From: Pseudomonadota bacterium
Lineage (GTDB): Bacteria; Pseudomonadota; Gammaproteobacteria; Burkholderiales; Burkholderiaceae_E
Assembly (NCBI GenBank): GCA_023388075.1
Contig: JAEWGX010000088.1
Coordinates: forward strand, 1 to 25,493
Direction: 5' to 3'
Length of the DNA: 25,493 nt
Below the pieces are notes generated by a model. The model was not told the DNA's origin. It saw only the letters and a program-made list of their open reading frames with translations, and made no database searches. Positions 6,598 through 13,912 of the stretch are shown one piece after another (position 1 is the first letter of the stretch; every line of letters starts with the position of its first letter). The position numbers and the translations under genes are program-made.

Positions 6598-9258
6598 ATG
6601 GGTAAAGCACTGATCATTGCCGAGAAGCCCTCGGTCGCGAACGACATCGCCCGCGCATTGGGCGGATTCACGCGGCACGGGGACTATTACGAGAGCGACG
6701 AGTACATCATCAGCTCGGCCATCGGCCACCTGGTGGAGATCGCCGCGCCCGAAGAGTACGAGGTCAAGCGCGGCAAGTGGTCCTTCGCCAACCTGCCGGT
6801 GATCCCGCCGCGCTTCGACCTGAAGCCGATCGAGCGCACCCAGGACCGGCTGAAGCTGCTCACCCGCCTGATCAAGCGCAAGGACGTGGACCGGCTGATC
6901 AACGCCTGCGACGCCGGCCGCGAGGGCGAGCTGATCTTCCGCCTGATCGTGCAGCATGCCAAGGCCAGGCAGCCGATCCAGCGGCTGTGGCTGCAGTCCA
7001 TGACGCCGGCGGCCATCCGCGAAGGCTTCGCCCGGCTGCGCAGCGACCAGGAGATGATTCCGCTCTCGGAGGCGGCGCGTTGCCGCTCGGAGGCCGACTG
7101 GCTGGTGGGCATCAACGGCACCCGGGCGATGACCGCCTTCAATTCGCGTGACGGCGGCTTCTACCTCACCACCGTGGGCCGGGTGCAGACGCCCACGCTC
7201 ACGCTGATCGTCGAGCGCGAGGAGAAGATCCGCCGGTTCGAGCCGCGAGACTACTTCGAGGTCAAGGCCACCTTCCGGGCCAAGGCCGGCACCTACGAAG
7301 GCAAGTGGTTCGACACCGGCTTCAAGAAGGGCGAGGATCCGGAGGCCCGGGCCGAACGGATCTGGGATCGGGCCAAGGCCGAGGGGATCGTCGCCGACTG
7401 CGAGAATCGCGAAGGCACGGTCACCGAGGAGGCCAAGCCCGCCACGCAGATCGCGCCGGCGCTCTTCGATCTCACCACCCTGCAACGCGAGGCCAACGGG
7501 CGCTTCGGCTATTCCGCCAAGACCACGCTCTCGATCGCCCAGGCACTTTACGAGCGCCACAAGGTCATCACCTACCCGCGGACGGATTCGCGCGCGCTTC
7601 CGGAGGACTACCTGCCCAGCGTGCGGGAAACGCTCGGCGTGCTGGCCGAGGTCGGCGGCCATGCGCCCTTCGCGCGCCAGATCCTGGAGAAGGACTGGGT
7701 CAAGCCCAACCGGCGCATCTTCGACAACTCGAAGATCTCGGACCACTTCGCGATCATTCCCACCATGCAGGCGCCGAAGAACCTGTCGGATGCCGAGCAG
7801 CGCCTCTACGATCACATCGTCCGCCGCTTCATGGCGGTCTTCTTCCCGGCGGCAGAGTACCTGGTCACCACCCGCATCACCACGGTGGCCAACCATCCGT
7901 TCAAGACCGAAGGCCGCGTGCTGGTGAATCCAGGCTGGCTTGCGATCTACGGTCGCGACGCGACGGTGGAAGGCAGCAGCGCCAACCTGCCGCCGATCGA
8001 GGACGCTGAGCGAGTGCTCACTGAAGCCATATTGGCCGTCGCGCTGCAGACCAGGCCGCCGCCGCGCTTCACGGAGGCGACCTTGCTGTCGGCCATGGAA
8101 GGCGCCGGCAAGGCGATCGATGATGATGAATTACGGGAGGCCATGGCCGGCAAGGGCCTCGGCACGCCGGCAACCCGCGCCGCCATCATCGAAGGGTTGA
8201 TCAACGAGCGCTACCTGGTCCGTGAAGGACGCGAGCTGATCCCCACGACCAAGGCCTTCCAGCTGCTGACGCTGCTGCGCGGGCTCGGCGTGGCCGAGCT
8301 CACCATGCCGGAGCTGACCGGGGAGTGGGAGTACAAGCTCAACCAGCTCGAGCGCGGCAAGACCGATCGCGACGCGTTCATGAACGAGATCGCCGCCATG
8401 GCGCGCCAGATCGTCGAGCGCGCCCGTAATTATGAATCCGACACGGTGCCGGGCGACTACGCGACGCTGAAGACGCCCTGCCCCAAGTGCGGGCGGACGG
8501 TCAAGGAGAACTACAAGCGCTTCGCCTGCAGCAATTGCGATTTCTCCATCACCAAGATCCCGGGCGGGCGCCAGCTGGAGCTCGCGGAGGCGGAAGCGCT
8601 GCTCGCGGACAAGGTGGTCGGACCGCTCTCCGGCTTTCGCAGCAAGATGGGCCGCCCGTTCTCCGCGATCCTCAAGCTCACGGACGAGCACAAGCTGGAG
8701 TTCGATTTCGGCCAGTCCAACGACGACGACGAGAACGCCGAGCCGGTGGACTTCAGCGACCAGGAGCCGCTGGGCGCCTGCCCGAAGTGCGCCGGCCGCG
8801 TGTTCACCCATGGCATGAGCTATGTCTGCGAGCGCTCCGTCGGTCCCGGCAAGACCTGCGACTTCCGCTCGGGCCGCGAGATCCTGCAGCAACCCATCGA
8901 GCCGGAGCAGATGCGCAAGCTCCTCGCCGAGGGCCGGACGGACCTGCTCACCGGTTTCGTGTCGTCGCGCACGCGGCGCAAGTTCAAGGCGTTCCTGGTC
9001 CGCCAGCCCGACGGCCGGATCAGCTTCGAGTTCGACAACAGCAAGGCCAAGGCCGCGGACGGCGAGGCCAAGGCAGGCGCGAAGGCGCCAGCCAAGAAGC
9101 CGGCTGCCCGCAAGCGCGCAGCCGGCAGCAACGGCAGCGCTGCCATCGATGCCGGGGCCCAGGATTCCGGCGCGGGAACCGGCTCCGGGAAGGCCGGTAC
9201 CAAGACGACGGCGCGCAAGCCGGCCGCGAAGAAGTCCGCCGCCCGCAAGACAGCCTAG
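6598..9258 (+). CDS. topB: DNA topoisomerase III with zinc ribbons and a basic tail
   Basis: This type IA topoisomerase (886 residues) cuts one DNA strand through a tyrosine to relax or decatenate DNA. The TOPRIM domain shows EKPSVA near the start and DAGREGELIFR. The active-site tyrosine is Tyr326 in ITYPRTDS, matching Tyr328 of E. coli topoisomerase III. Two zinc-ribbon modules follow: Cys628, Cys631, Cys644, Cys647 and Cys728, Cys731, Cys744, Cys754. The last 70 or so residues are a Lys/Ala/Pro-rich tail with KKPAARK and RKPAAKK units, resembling histone-H1-like tails. The N-terminus MGKALIIAEKP is typical of the TopB side, and E. coli TopB is shorter (653 residues) because it lacks these additions. 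The start at 6598 was chosen over an in-frame extension into dprA. No smg gene separates it from dprA. Confidence 0.93.
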   Translation: MGKALIIAEKPSVANDIARALGGFTRHGDYYESDEYIISSAIGHLVEIAAPEEYEVKRGKWSFANLPVIPPRFDLKPIERTQDRLKLLTRLIKRKDVDRLINACDAGREGELIFRLIVQHAKARQPIQRLWLQSMTPAAIREGFARLRSDQEMIPLSEAARCRSEADWLVGINGTRAMTAFNSRDGGFYLTTVGRVQTPTLTLIVEREEKIRRFEPRDYFEVKATFRAKAGTYEGKWFDTGFKKGEDPEARAERIWDRAKAEGIVADCENREGTVTEEAKPATQIAPALFDLTTLQREANGRFGYSAKTTLSIAQALYERHKVITYPRTDSRALPEDYLPSVRETLGVLAEVGGHAPFARQILEKDWVKPNRRIFDNSKISDHFAIIPTMQAPKNLSDAEQRLYDHIVRRFMAVFFPAAEYLVTTRITTVANHPFKTEGRVLVNPGWLAIYGRDATVEGSSANLPPIEDAERVLTEAILAVALQTRPPPRFTEATLLSAMEGAGKAIDDDELREAMAGKGLGTPATRAAIIEGLINERYLVREGRELIPTTKAFQLLTLLRGLGVAELTMPELTGEWEYKLNQLERGKTDRDAFMNEIAAMARQIVERARNYESDTVPGDYATLKTPCPKCGRTVKENYKRFACSNCDFSITKIPGGRQLELAEAEALLADKVVGPLSGFRSKMGRPFSAILKLTDEHKLEFDFGQSNDDDENAEPVDFSDQEPLGACPKCAGRVFTHGMSYVCERSVGPGKTCDFRSGREILQQPIEPEQMRKLLAEGRTDLLTGFVSSRTRRKFKAFLVRQPDGRISFEFDNSKAKAADGEAKAGAKAPAKKPAARKRAAGSNGSAAIDAGAQDSGAGTGSGKAGTKTTARKPAAKKSAARKTA

Positions 9259-9260
9259 CC

Positions 9261-9905
9261 GTGACCGTGGTGCCGCAGGTGTCGTCGCCTCTGGAGGCAG
9301 GCGACCTGCTCGACACGCTGGAAGATCTCCCGCGCCTGCCGGCGCGCTGGGTGTTCGCCTACGGCTCTCTCATCTGGCACCCGGACTTCGAGTACGCCGA
9401 GCGGCATCGGGTACGCGTGCACGGGTATCACCGCGCCTTCTGCATCAGCTCGACACGATACCGTGGCACGCCCGAGGCGCCTGGAGTGGTGCTCGGGCTC
9501 GACCTGGGCGGCTCCTGCCATGGCGTCGTCTACCGCCTCCTTCCCGGGCAGGAGGAGCAGGTGGTGGAAGCGCTCTACCAGCGGGAGATGCCGAACCGGG
9601 TCTACACGCCGAAGCTGCTGCCGGTGCGGCTAGCCGATGCACGCCAGGTCGCCGCGCTCGCCTTCATCGCCCGGCGTGATCACCCCAGCTACCTCAGGCT
9701 TTCGCGCGACGAGCTGCTGCGGCGCCTATCATCGTCCCGCGGCGGCCGGGGGCTGAACCGCGAGTACGCGATCAACACCTGGCATGCGCTGCGGGAATGG
9801 GGTATCGAGGACACCGGCCTCGGCGAGCTCGCCCGCGAGCTGGAGAGCGCGCTCGGCCCGGCCGGTCCGCGCCCTGCAACCGACATCGAGAAGGACTGCC
9901 CATGA
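9261..9905 (+). CDS. chaC: ChaC-like gamma-glutamylcyclotransferase
   Basis: ChaC-family enzymes cleave glutathione to 5-oxoproline and cysteinyl-glycine in the cytoplasm. The 214-residue protein shows the substrate-binding loop FAYGSLIW (Tyr34-Leu37). Family motifs GYHRAFC, RGTPEAPG and GGSCHGVVYR follow, with a glutamate in YQRE (Glu109) at the position expected for the catalytic residue. A GTG start two bases after the topB stop was chosen because the longer open frame lies wholly inside topB. The N-terminus before the YGSL loop is about 30 residues, normal for the family. It overlaps the next gene by four bases (ATGA), so chaC and the DUF6152-like gene are likely co-translated. Family assignment is strong; glutathione as substrate is inferred from the family. 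Confidence 0.9.
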   Translation: MTVVPQVSSPLEAGDLLDTLEDLPRLPARWVFAYGSLIWHPDFEYAERHRVRVHGYHRAFCISSTRYRGTPEAPGVVLGLDLGGSCHGVVYRLLPGQEEQVVEALYQREMPNRVYTPKLLPVRLADARQVAALAFIARRDHPSYLRLSRDELLRRLSSSRGGRGLNREYAINTWHALREWGIEDTGLGELARELESALGPAGPRPATDIEKDCP

Positions 9906-10270
9906 CGATCTGCCTGCCCAGCCTGCGCCGTGGCCTGACGGCCGCCGCGCTTGCGCTCTCGTTGTCCGCGCCGGCCCTGGCCCATCACGGCTGGAGCTCC
10001 TATGACGCCGACAAGGCCGTCAAGCTGGAAGTGCCGCTCGCCGAGGTGCGTTACCGCAATCCGCACGCCGAAGTCGAGGTCGATCGCGACGGCAAGCGCT
10101 GGGTGGTCGTGCTCGCGCCCATCGGGCGGATGGAGTCGCGCGGCCTTCCGAAGGACGGGCTGGTCGCCGGCAAGACCGTGACCATCGAGGGCTATCCGCG
10201 CAAGGACGGCACGGCCGAGATCCGGGCGGAGCGGATTACCGTGGACGGCAAGGTGGTCGAGCTGCGCTGA
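9902..10270 (+). CDS. Small exported protein, DUF6152-like
   Basis: The 122-residue product begins with a signal peptide (about residues 1-28, ending in APALAHHGW) and continues as a short beta-rich domain containing YRNPHAEVEV, GRMESRGLP and GKTVTIEGYP. The AHHGWSSYD start of the mature part and the NPH motif are what I recognise from DUF6152 proteins, which have no known function. The His-His at the mature N-terminus could bind a metal, but that is only a guess. An AAGGA ribosome-binding site lies six bases before the ATG, and the start overlaps the chaC stop. It sits 31 bases before a DUF6644-like membrane protein; the two families are often neighbours, which suggests a shared envelope function. 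Confidence 0.75.
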   Translation: MTICLPSLRRGLTAAALALSLSAPALAHHGWSSYDADKAVKLEVPLAEVRYRNPHAEVEVDRDGKRWVVVLAPIGRMESRGLPKDGLVAGKTVTIEGYPRKDGTAEIRAERITVDGKVVELR

Positions 10271-10301
10271 GCGCCGGGGTTCGGCGTCGCGGTCGACCGG
10301 C

Positions 10302-10796
10302 ATGGAAGCCGCCTGGACCGACCTGGCCGCCTGGGCCGCCGCCCTCGAGGCATCCGCGCTCGGCCGATGGATGCGCGGATCGGACTGGGCCTATCCGGTG
10401 GTCAACCTGCTTCACCTGCTCGGGCTGGTGCTGCTGGTCGGCGCGATGATGCTGCTGGACCTGCGGCTGCTCGGGGCCCGCAGGCTCTTTCCGCTCGCCG
10501 AGGTCTCGGCCACCCTCACCCCGTTCGCGGTTGCCGGCCTCCTCGTCCTGCTGCCGACCGGCGTGCTGCTCTTCAGCGCGGACGCCGCGCCGCTGCTCGG
10601 CAATCGCCTGATGCAACTGAAGCTGCTGCTGATCGTGCTGGGGATCGCCAACGCGCTCCTGTTCCGGCGGCTGTGGCGCCGCCGGCTGGCCGACTGGGAC
10701 TGGCGACCGCCTGCAGCAGGACGCCTGCAGGCGGTCGGGTCGCTGGTCTGCTGGGTCGCCGCGGCATCGCTCGGACGCCTGATCGCCTACGGCTGA
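10302..10796 (+). CDS. Small inner-membrane protein, DUF6644-like
   Basis: This 164-residue protein has four hydrophobic segments, roughly residues 31-52, 65-88, 100-120 and 140-158, so it should be a polytopic inner-membrane protein. WAYPVVNLLHLLGLVLLVG carries a histidine in the first membrane helix, and MQLKLLLIVLGIANA forms the third. It recalls the four-helix CopD or cytochrome-b-like proteins, but I cannot show a full haem ligand set. The likely family is DUF6644, of unknown function, commonly next to DUF6152 as here. No strong ribosome-binding site precedes the ATG, so translation may depend on the upstream gene. Membrane location is well supported; function is unknown. Confidence 0.72.
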   Translation: MEAAWTDLAAWAAALEASALGRWMRGSDWAYPVVNLLHLLGLVLLVGAMMLLDLRLLGARRLFPLAEVSATLTPFAVAGLLVLLPTGVLLFSADAAPLLGNRLMQLKLLLIVLGIANALLFRRLWRRRLADWDWRPPAAGRLQAVGSLVCWVAAASLGRLIAYG

Positions 10797-10843
10797 CTCC
10801 AATCCCCCGCGGCGGCGGTGGCGATCGCGCAAGCCGGTCGGCA

Positions 10844-10873
10844 TTGACAGCCGGGCGGGGTCGTGAGGATCAT
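10844..10873 (+). promoter_or_regulatory. Candidate sigma-70 promoter for the SulP transporter
   Basis: In the 200-base gap between the DUF6644-like gene and the transporter, a perfect TTGACA (10844-10849) is followed after 18 bases by GATCAT (10868-10873), which matches the -10 consensus at four of six positions. The leader to the ATG at 10997 would be about 115 bases. The rest of this gap holds nothing I can name. A by-eye match only. Confidence 0.35.
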
Positions 10874-10996
10874 CGCGCATCTCTGGAGACGATCCCGCGT
10901 GGACCCGGCGCCTGCCCCTGCTCAGACCTGCCCCTCGATTCCTGACGGTGTCCCACCTGCGCTGATACGCCTGGCCGCGGCAACCGGCCGCCCCTG

Positions 10997-13267
10997 ATGA
11001 CGACGGCCCGTACCCTGCGGCTCCCCGGGCGGTACGCCGTACGTCGGGCCGGGTTCCTCCGAAATGCGGGCGGCGCATTCACCGCCGCGCTGGTGCAGAT
11101 GCCGGTGGAGGCGGCCTACGGTGTCATCGCCCTCGCCCCGCTCGGTCCGCAGTACGCGCCGATCGGCATCCTGAGCGCCCTCTACAGCGCCTGCATCGGC
11201 AACGCGGTCGCGGGGCTGGCCGGGAGCCGGATGATGCTCGGCGGCCCACGCACCTCCCTTACCCTGCTCGTGGCCGCGCTCTGCGCCGTCCTGGCCGGTC
11301 AGCCCGCGTTCCAGGCCGAGGACGGCATCGACCTGCCGAAGGTGATCGGTTTTCTTTCGCTCGGCCTGCTGCTGGCCGGCGTCCTGCAGGTTGCGCTCGG
11401 TCGACTGCGGTGGGGCTCGATCACCAAGTACGTTCCCTACCCCGTCCGGGCCGGCCTGATGACCGGCATCGCGCTGCTGCTGGTGGAAAGCACCTGGCGT
11501 CCGATGCTCGGCGTGCCGGCCGATGTCGGTTGGCACGAGCCCGATCGCCTGCTCGCCGCGATCCGCCCGGCCGACCTGGCCGTCGCGGCGGTGGTGATCG
11601 TGCTGATGTACCGGCCGCTGCGCTTCCTGCCGTTGCCGCGCACGCTGGTCGCGCTGCTCGCCGGCATCGGGCTGCATCACGCCCTCGCAGCCATCTTCGG
11701 CGAGCAGGCATCGGGCGCGACCCTGGCCGCGATACCGACACCCTCGCTCGATGCGGCGATCCCCCGTGCCTGGGGCGAGCTGCTCGCCGATCCGGCGGCG
11801 CGCGAGCACCTGCGCCTGCTCGTGCCGTTCAGCTTCTCCGTCCTGCTGCTCGGCACGCTGGAATCGCTGCTCGCTGCCTCGCAGCTCGACAGCCTCACCG
11901 GCCGCCGTCGCGACAGCGACCGCGAGGCGGCCGCGCAGGGCTGGTCCAACATCGCCGGCGCGCTGGTCGGTGCCCAGCCGAGCGCCGGCGCGGTCTCCCG
12001 CACCGTCATCTGCCAGGTCTCCGGCGGCCACTCGCAGGCCGCCGTCTACCTGTACTCGGCGTTCATCGCCATCGGCGTTCTGTTCGCGCCCGAGATGCTG
12101 CGGGAAGTGCCGATGAGCGCCGTGGCCGCGCTGATCGCCACCACCAGCGTCTTCCTGATTGACGACTGGGTGCGCGGGACGCCGCGACTGCTCCTCACGC
12201 GCACGGCGCTGCCGGCGCCACAGCGACGGATGCTCGCGATCAACTACGGCTTCATGCTCCTGGTCGCCGGCGCCCTGGTCGTCACCAGCATTCCGACGGC
12301 ACTGCTCCTCGGGGTGCTGGTGTCGATGATCGTGTTCGTGCGAAGCAACTCGCGGACCATCGTGCGGGGCGCCGTCTTCGGCGACGCGCGTCGTTCGATC
12401 AAGATCCGCGCGCCGGCGGCGATGGAGTTCCTCGCCGGGCAGGGGCGGCGGATAGCCCTGCTGACGCTCGAGGGCTCGCTCTTCTTCGGCACGGCGGACC
12501 AGCTCGCCGACCGCGTCCATCGCATGCTGGAGACGGTCGACTTCGTCATCCTGGATCTCAAGCGGCTCACCGAGGTCGACCCGACCGGCGGCCGGATCCT
12601 GGATGCCCTCGCGCGCGACCTCGCCGGCCGGAACAAGCATCTCGTCCTGTGCGAGCTCGGCGCGGTCGACACGAGCAGCGGCAAGCTGCTGGCGATCGAA
12701 TCCATGCAGGCGGGGGCCGGCGAGCACGCCTTCGTCGTCCTGCCCGACGTCGACCGGGCGCTGGAATGGGCGGAAGACCGGATCCTGGAGGAGGCCGGCG
12801 TGCAGACACTGTCGGGTCGGTCGCTGAGCCTGGGAGAGACGATGCTCGGCAAGGGGATGTCCAGCGACGAGCTGGAGCGGCTCGCCGCCGTGATGACCGA
12901 GGAGCATTTCAGCGCGGGCGAGTACATCTTCCACGCCGGCGACCACGGGGACAGCCTCTATCTCAGCACGAGCGGCGAGATCAGCATCCTGCTGCCTTCA
13001 GAGGGGCCCGGGCGCGGCAAGCGGATCGTGTCGTTCGCACCGGGCGTCGTCTTCGGCGAGCTGGCCGTGCTGGAGGGCAAGCCGCGCTCGGCCGATGCGG
13101 TGGCCGAGGCCGACCTGACGGTCGTCCGCCTCACCACCGAGACGCTCGATCGGCTGCGCCGGGACGATCCGGTCCTGGCCGGCAAGGTGCTGCTCAACCT
13201 CAGCCGTCACCTCTGCGCGCGCATGCGCAGCCTCACCAACGAGCTGGCCGCGGCGCTGTCCGGATAG
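10997..13267 (+). CDS. SulP/SLC26 anion transporter with STAS and cyclic-nucleotide-binding domains
   Basis: The 756-residue protein joins three parts. Residues about 25-450 form a polytopic membrane domain of the SulP type, with GSRMMLGGPRTSLTLLVAAL, PYPVRAGLMTGIAL and the LLGTLESLLAASQLDSLTGRRRDSDREAAAQG segment typical of SLC26 helices. Residues about 478-590 are a STAS domain with VILDLKRLTEVDPTG. Residues about 625-745 are a cyclic-nucleotide-binding fold with EYIFHAGDHGDSLYL and GVVFGELAVLEGKPRSADA, the last being the phosphate-binding cassette with Glu and Arg in place. It should move sulfate, bicarbonate or another anion across the inner membrane; the substrate cannot be read from sequence. 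The C-terminal domain suggests control by a cyclic nucleotide. No clear ribosome-binding site precedes the ATG, so the start is uncertain by a few codons. Confidence 0.88.
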   Translation: MTTARTLRLPGRYAVRRAGFLRNAGGAFTAALVQMPVEAAYGVIALAPLGPQYAPIGILSALYSACIGNAVAGLAGSRMMLGGPRTSLTLLVAALCAVLAGQPAFQAEDGIDLPKVIGFLSLGLLLAGVLQVALGRLRWGSITKYVPYPVRAGLMTGIALLLVESTWRPMLGVPADVGWHEPDRLLAAIRPADLAVAAVVIVLMYRPLRFLPLPRTLVALLAGIGLHHALAAIFGEQASGATLAAIPTPSLDAAIPRAWGELLADPAAREHLRLLVPFSFSVLLLGTLESLLAASQLDSLTGRRRDSDREAAAQGWSNIAGALVGAQPSAGAVSRTVICQVSGGHSQAAVYLYSAFIAIGVLFAPEMLREVPMSAVAALIATTSVFLIDDWVRGTPRLLLTRTALPAPQRRMLAINYGFMLLVAGALVVTSIPTALLLGVLVSMIVFVRSNSRTIVRGAVFGDARRSIKIRAPAAMEFLAGQGRRIALLTLEGSLFFGTADQLADRVHRMLETVDFVILDLKRLTEVDPTGGRILDALARDLAGRNKHLVLCELGAVDTSSGKLLAIESMQAGAGEHAFVVLPDVDRALEWAEDRILEEAGVQTLSGRSLSLGETMLGKGMSSDELERLAAVMTEEHFSAGEYIFHAGDHGDSLYLSTSGEISILLPSEGPGRGKRIVSFAPGVVFGELAVLEGKPRSADAVAEADLTVVRLTTETLDRLRRDDPVLAGKVLLNLSRHLCARMRSLTNELAAALSG

Positions 13268-13275
13268 CAGACGCG

Positions 13276-13890
13276 TCATGCCGGGTCGCGATACGCCTGT
13301 TCCCGCTCAGCCAGGGTGAGGACCCGAGGCGCGCGGACCGGCCGGCCGGCAGGGAAGTCGAAGAAAGGCGTCTGCCTATACCCGCCCGAGAGCCGCGCGC
13401 CGAGCAGCGACGCGCCCAACCGGCCGAGCGCGATCGCGGCGGGCACGCGCGGGACCACGACCGGATTGCCGCGGGCCGACCTCCGGTTGACCGACACGCG
13501 CACCGGGCCGAAGCTCGCCCGCCGGCTCGCCTCGTCGCCCAGGCACGCCTGGACCACGCCGGCGTACGGGACGCGCGCATCTCGCGGAGTGTTGGCGATC
13601 GGCGTGCCGCAGCATCGGGCATGCCAGCGCAGGATCCCGCGCGGGCCGAGCGACAGGCATGCGAGCGAATCGAGCCCCGCCTCGAGGCGCACGCTGCCCG
13701 CCGGCATGGCGACCACTTCGGTGCCGCCGGCGGGATCGAGCAGGTCGCCGCCGAGGAAGCGCGCATACGCCTGGCAATCGCGGCAGTAGCAGAGCGCGCG
13801 CACCGCGCTGCGCGCTATCCGCACCTGCCCTTGCAGCAGGCCGCAACGGCAACGCAGCGGATGCGTGGGCACGACGGTCATCCTTCCCAT
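13276..13890 (-). CDS. Cys-rich GFA-like protein, probably DUF6151
   Basis: About 204 residues. Cysteines cluster near the N-terminus (CRCG and CYCRDCQAYARFLGG, roughly Cys14, Cys16, Cys34, Cys36, Cys39), and a second group lies in HARCCGTPIANTPRD. This is the zinc-binding pattern of the glutathione-dependent formaldehyde-activating (GFA) superfamily, and the long C-terminal half with GYRQTPFFDFPAGRP points to the DUF6151 branch. Zinc binding is a fair inference; an activity on glutathione conjugates is not shown. The ATG at 13890 was taken; the ATG at 13881 is equally possible, and the frame is open further upstream into the end of the neighbouring oxidoreductase gene. It converges with the SulP gene with only eight bases between stops. 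Confidence 0.75.
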   Translation of the reverse strand: MGRMTVVPTHPLRCRCGLLQGQVRIARSAVRALCYCRDCQAYARFLGGDLLDPAGGTEVVAMPAGSVRLEAGLDSLACLSLGPRGILRWHARCCGTPIANTPRDARVPYAGVVQACLGDEASRRASFGPVRVSVNRRSARGNPVVVPRVPAAIALGRLGASLLGARLSGGYRQTPFFDFPAGRPVRAPRVLTLAEREQAYRDPA

Positions 13891-13912
13891 CGTATCGGTG
13901 CCCGTCGTCCGC

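Noticed and set aside
10922..12946. A 674-codon open frame on the minus strand opposite the SulP gene
   Set aside because: The product is rich in Arg, Gln and His with no domain, while the plus strand encodes an obvious transporter with STAS and nucleotide-binding domains.
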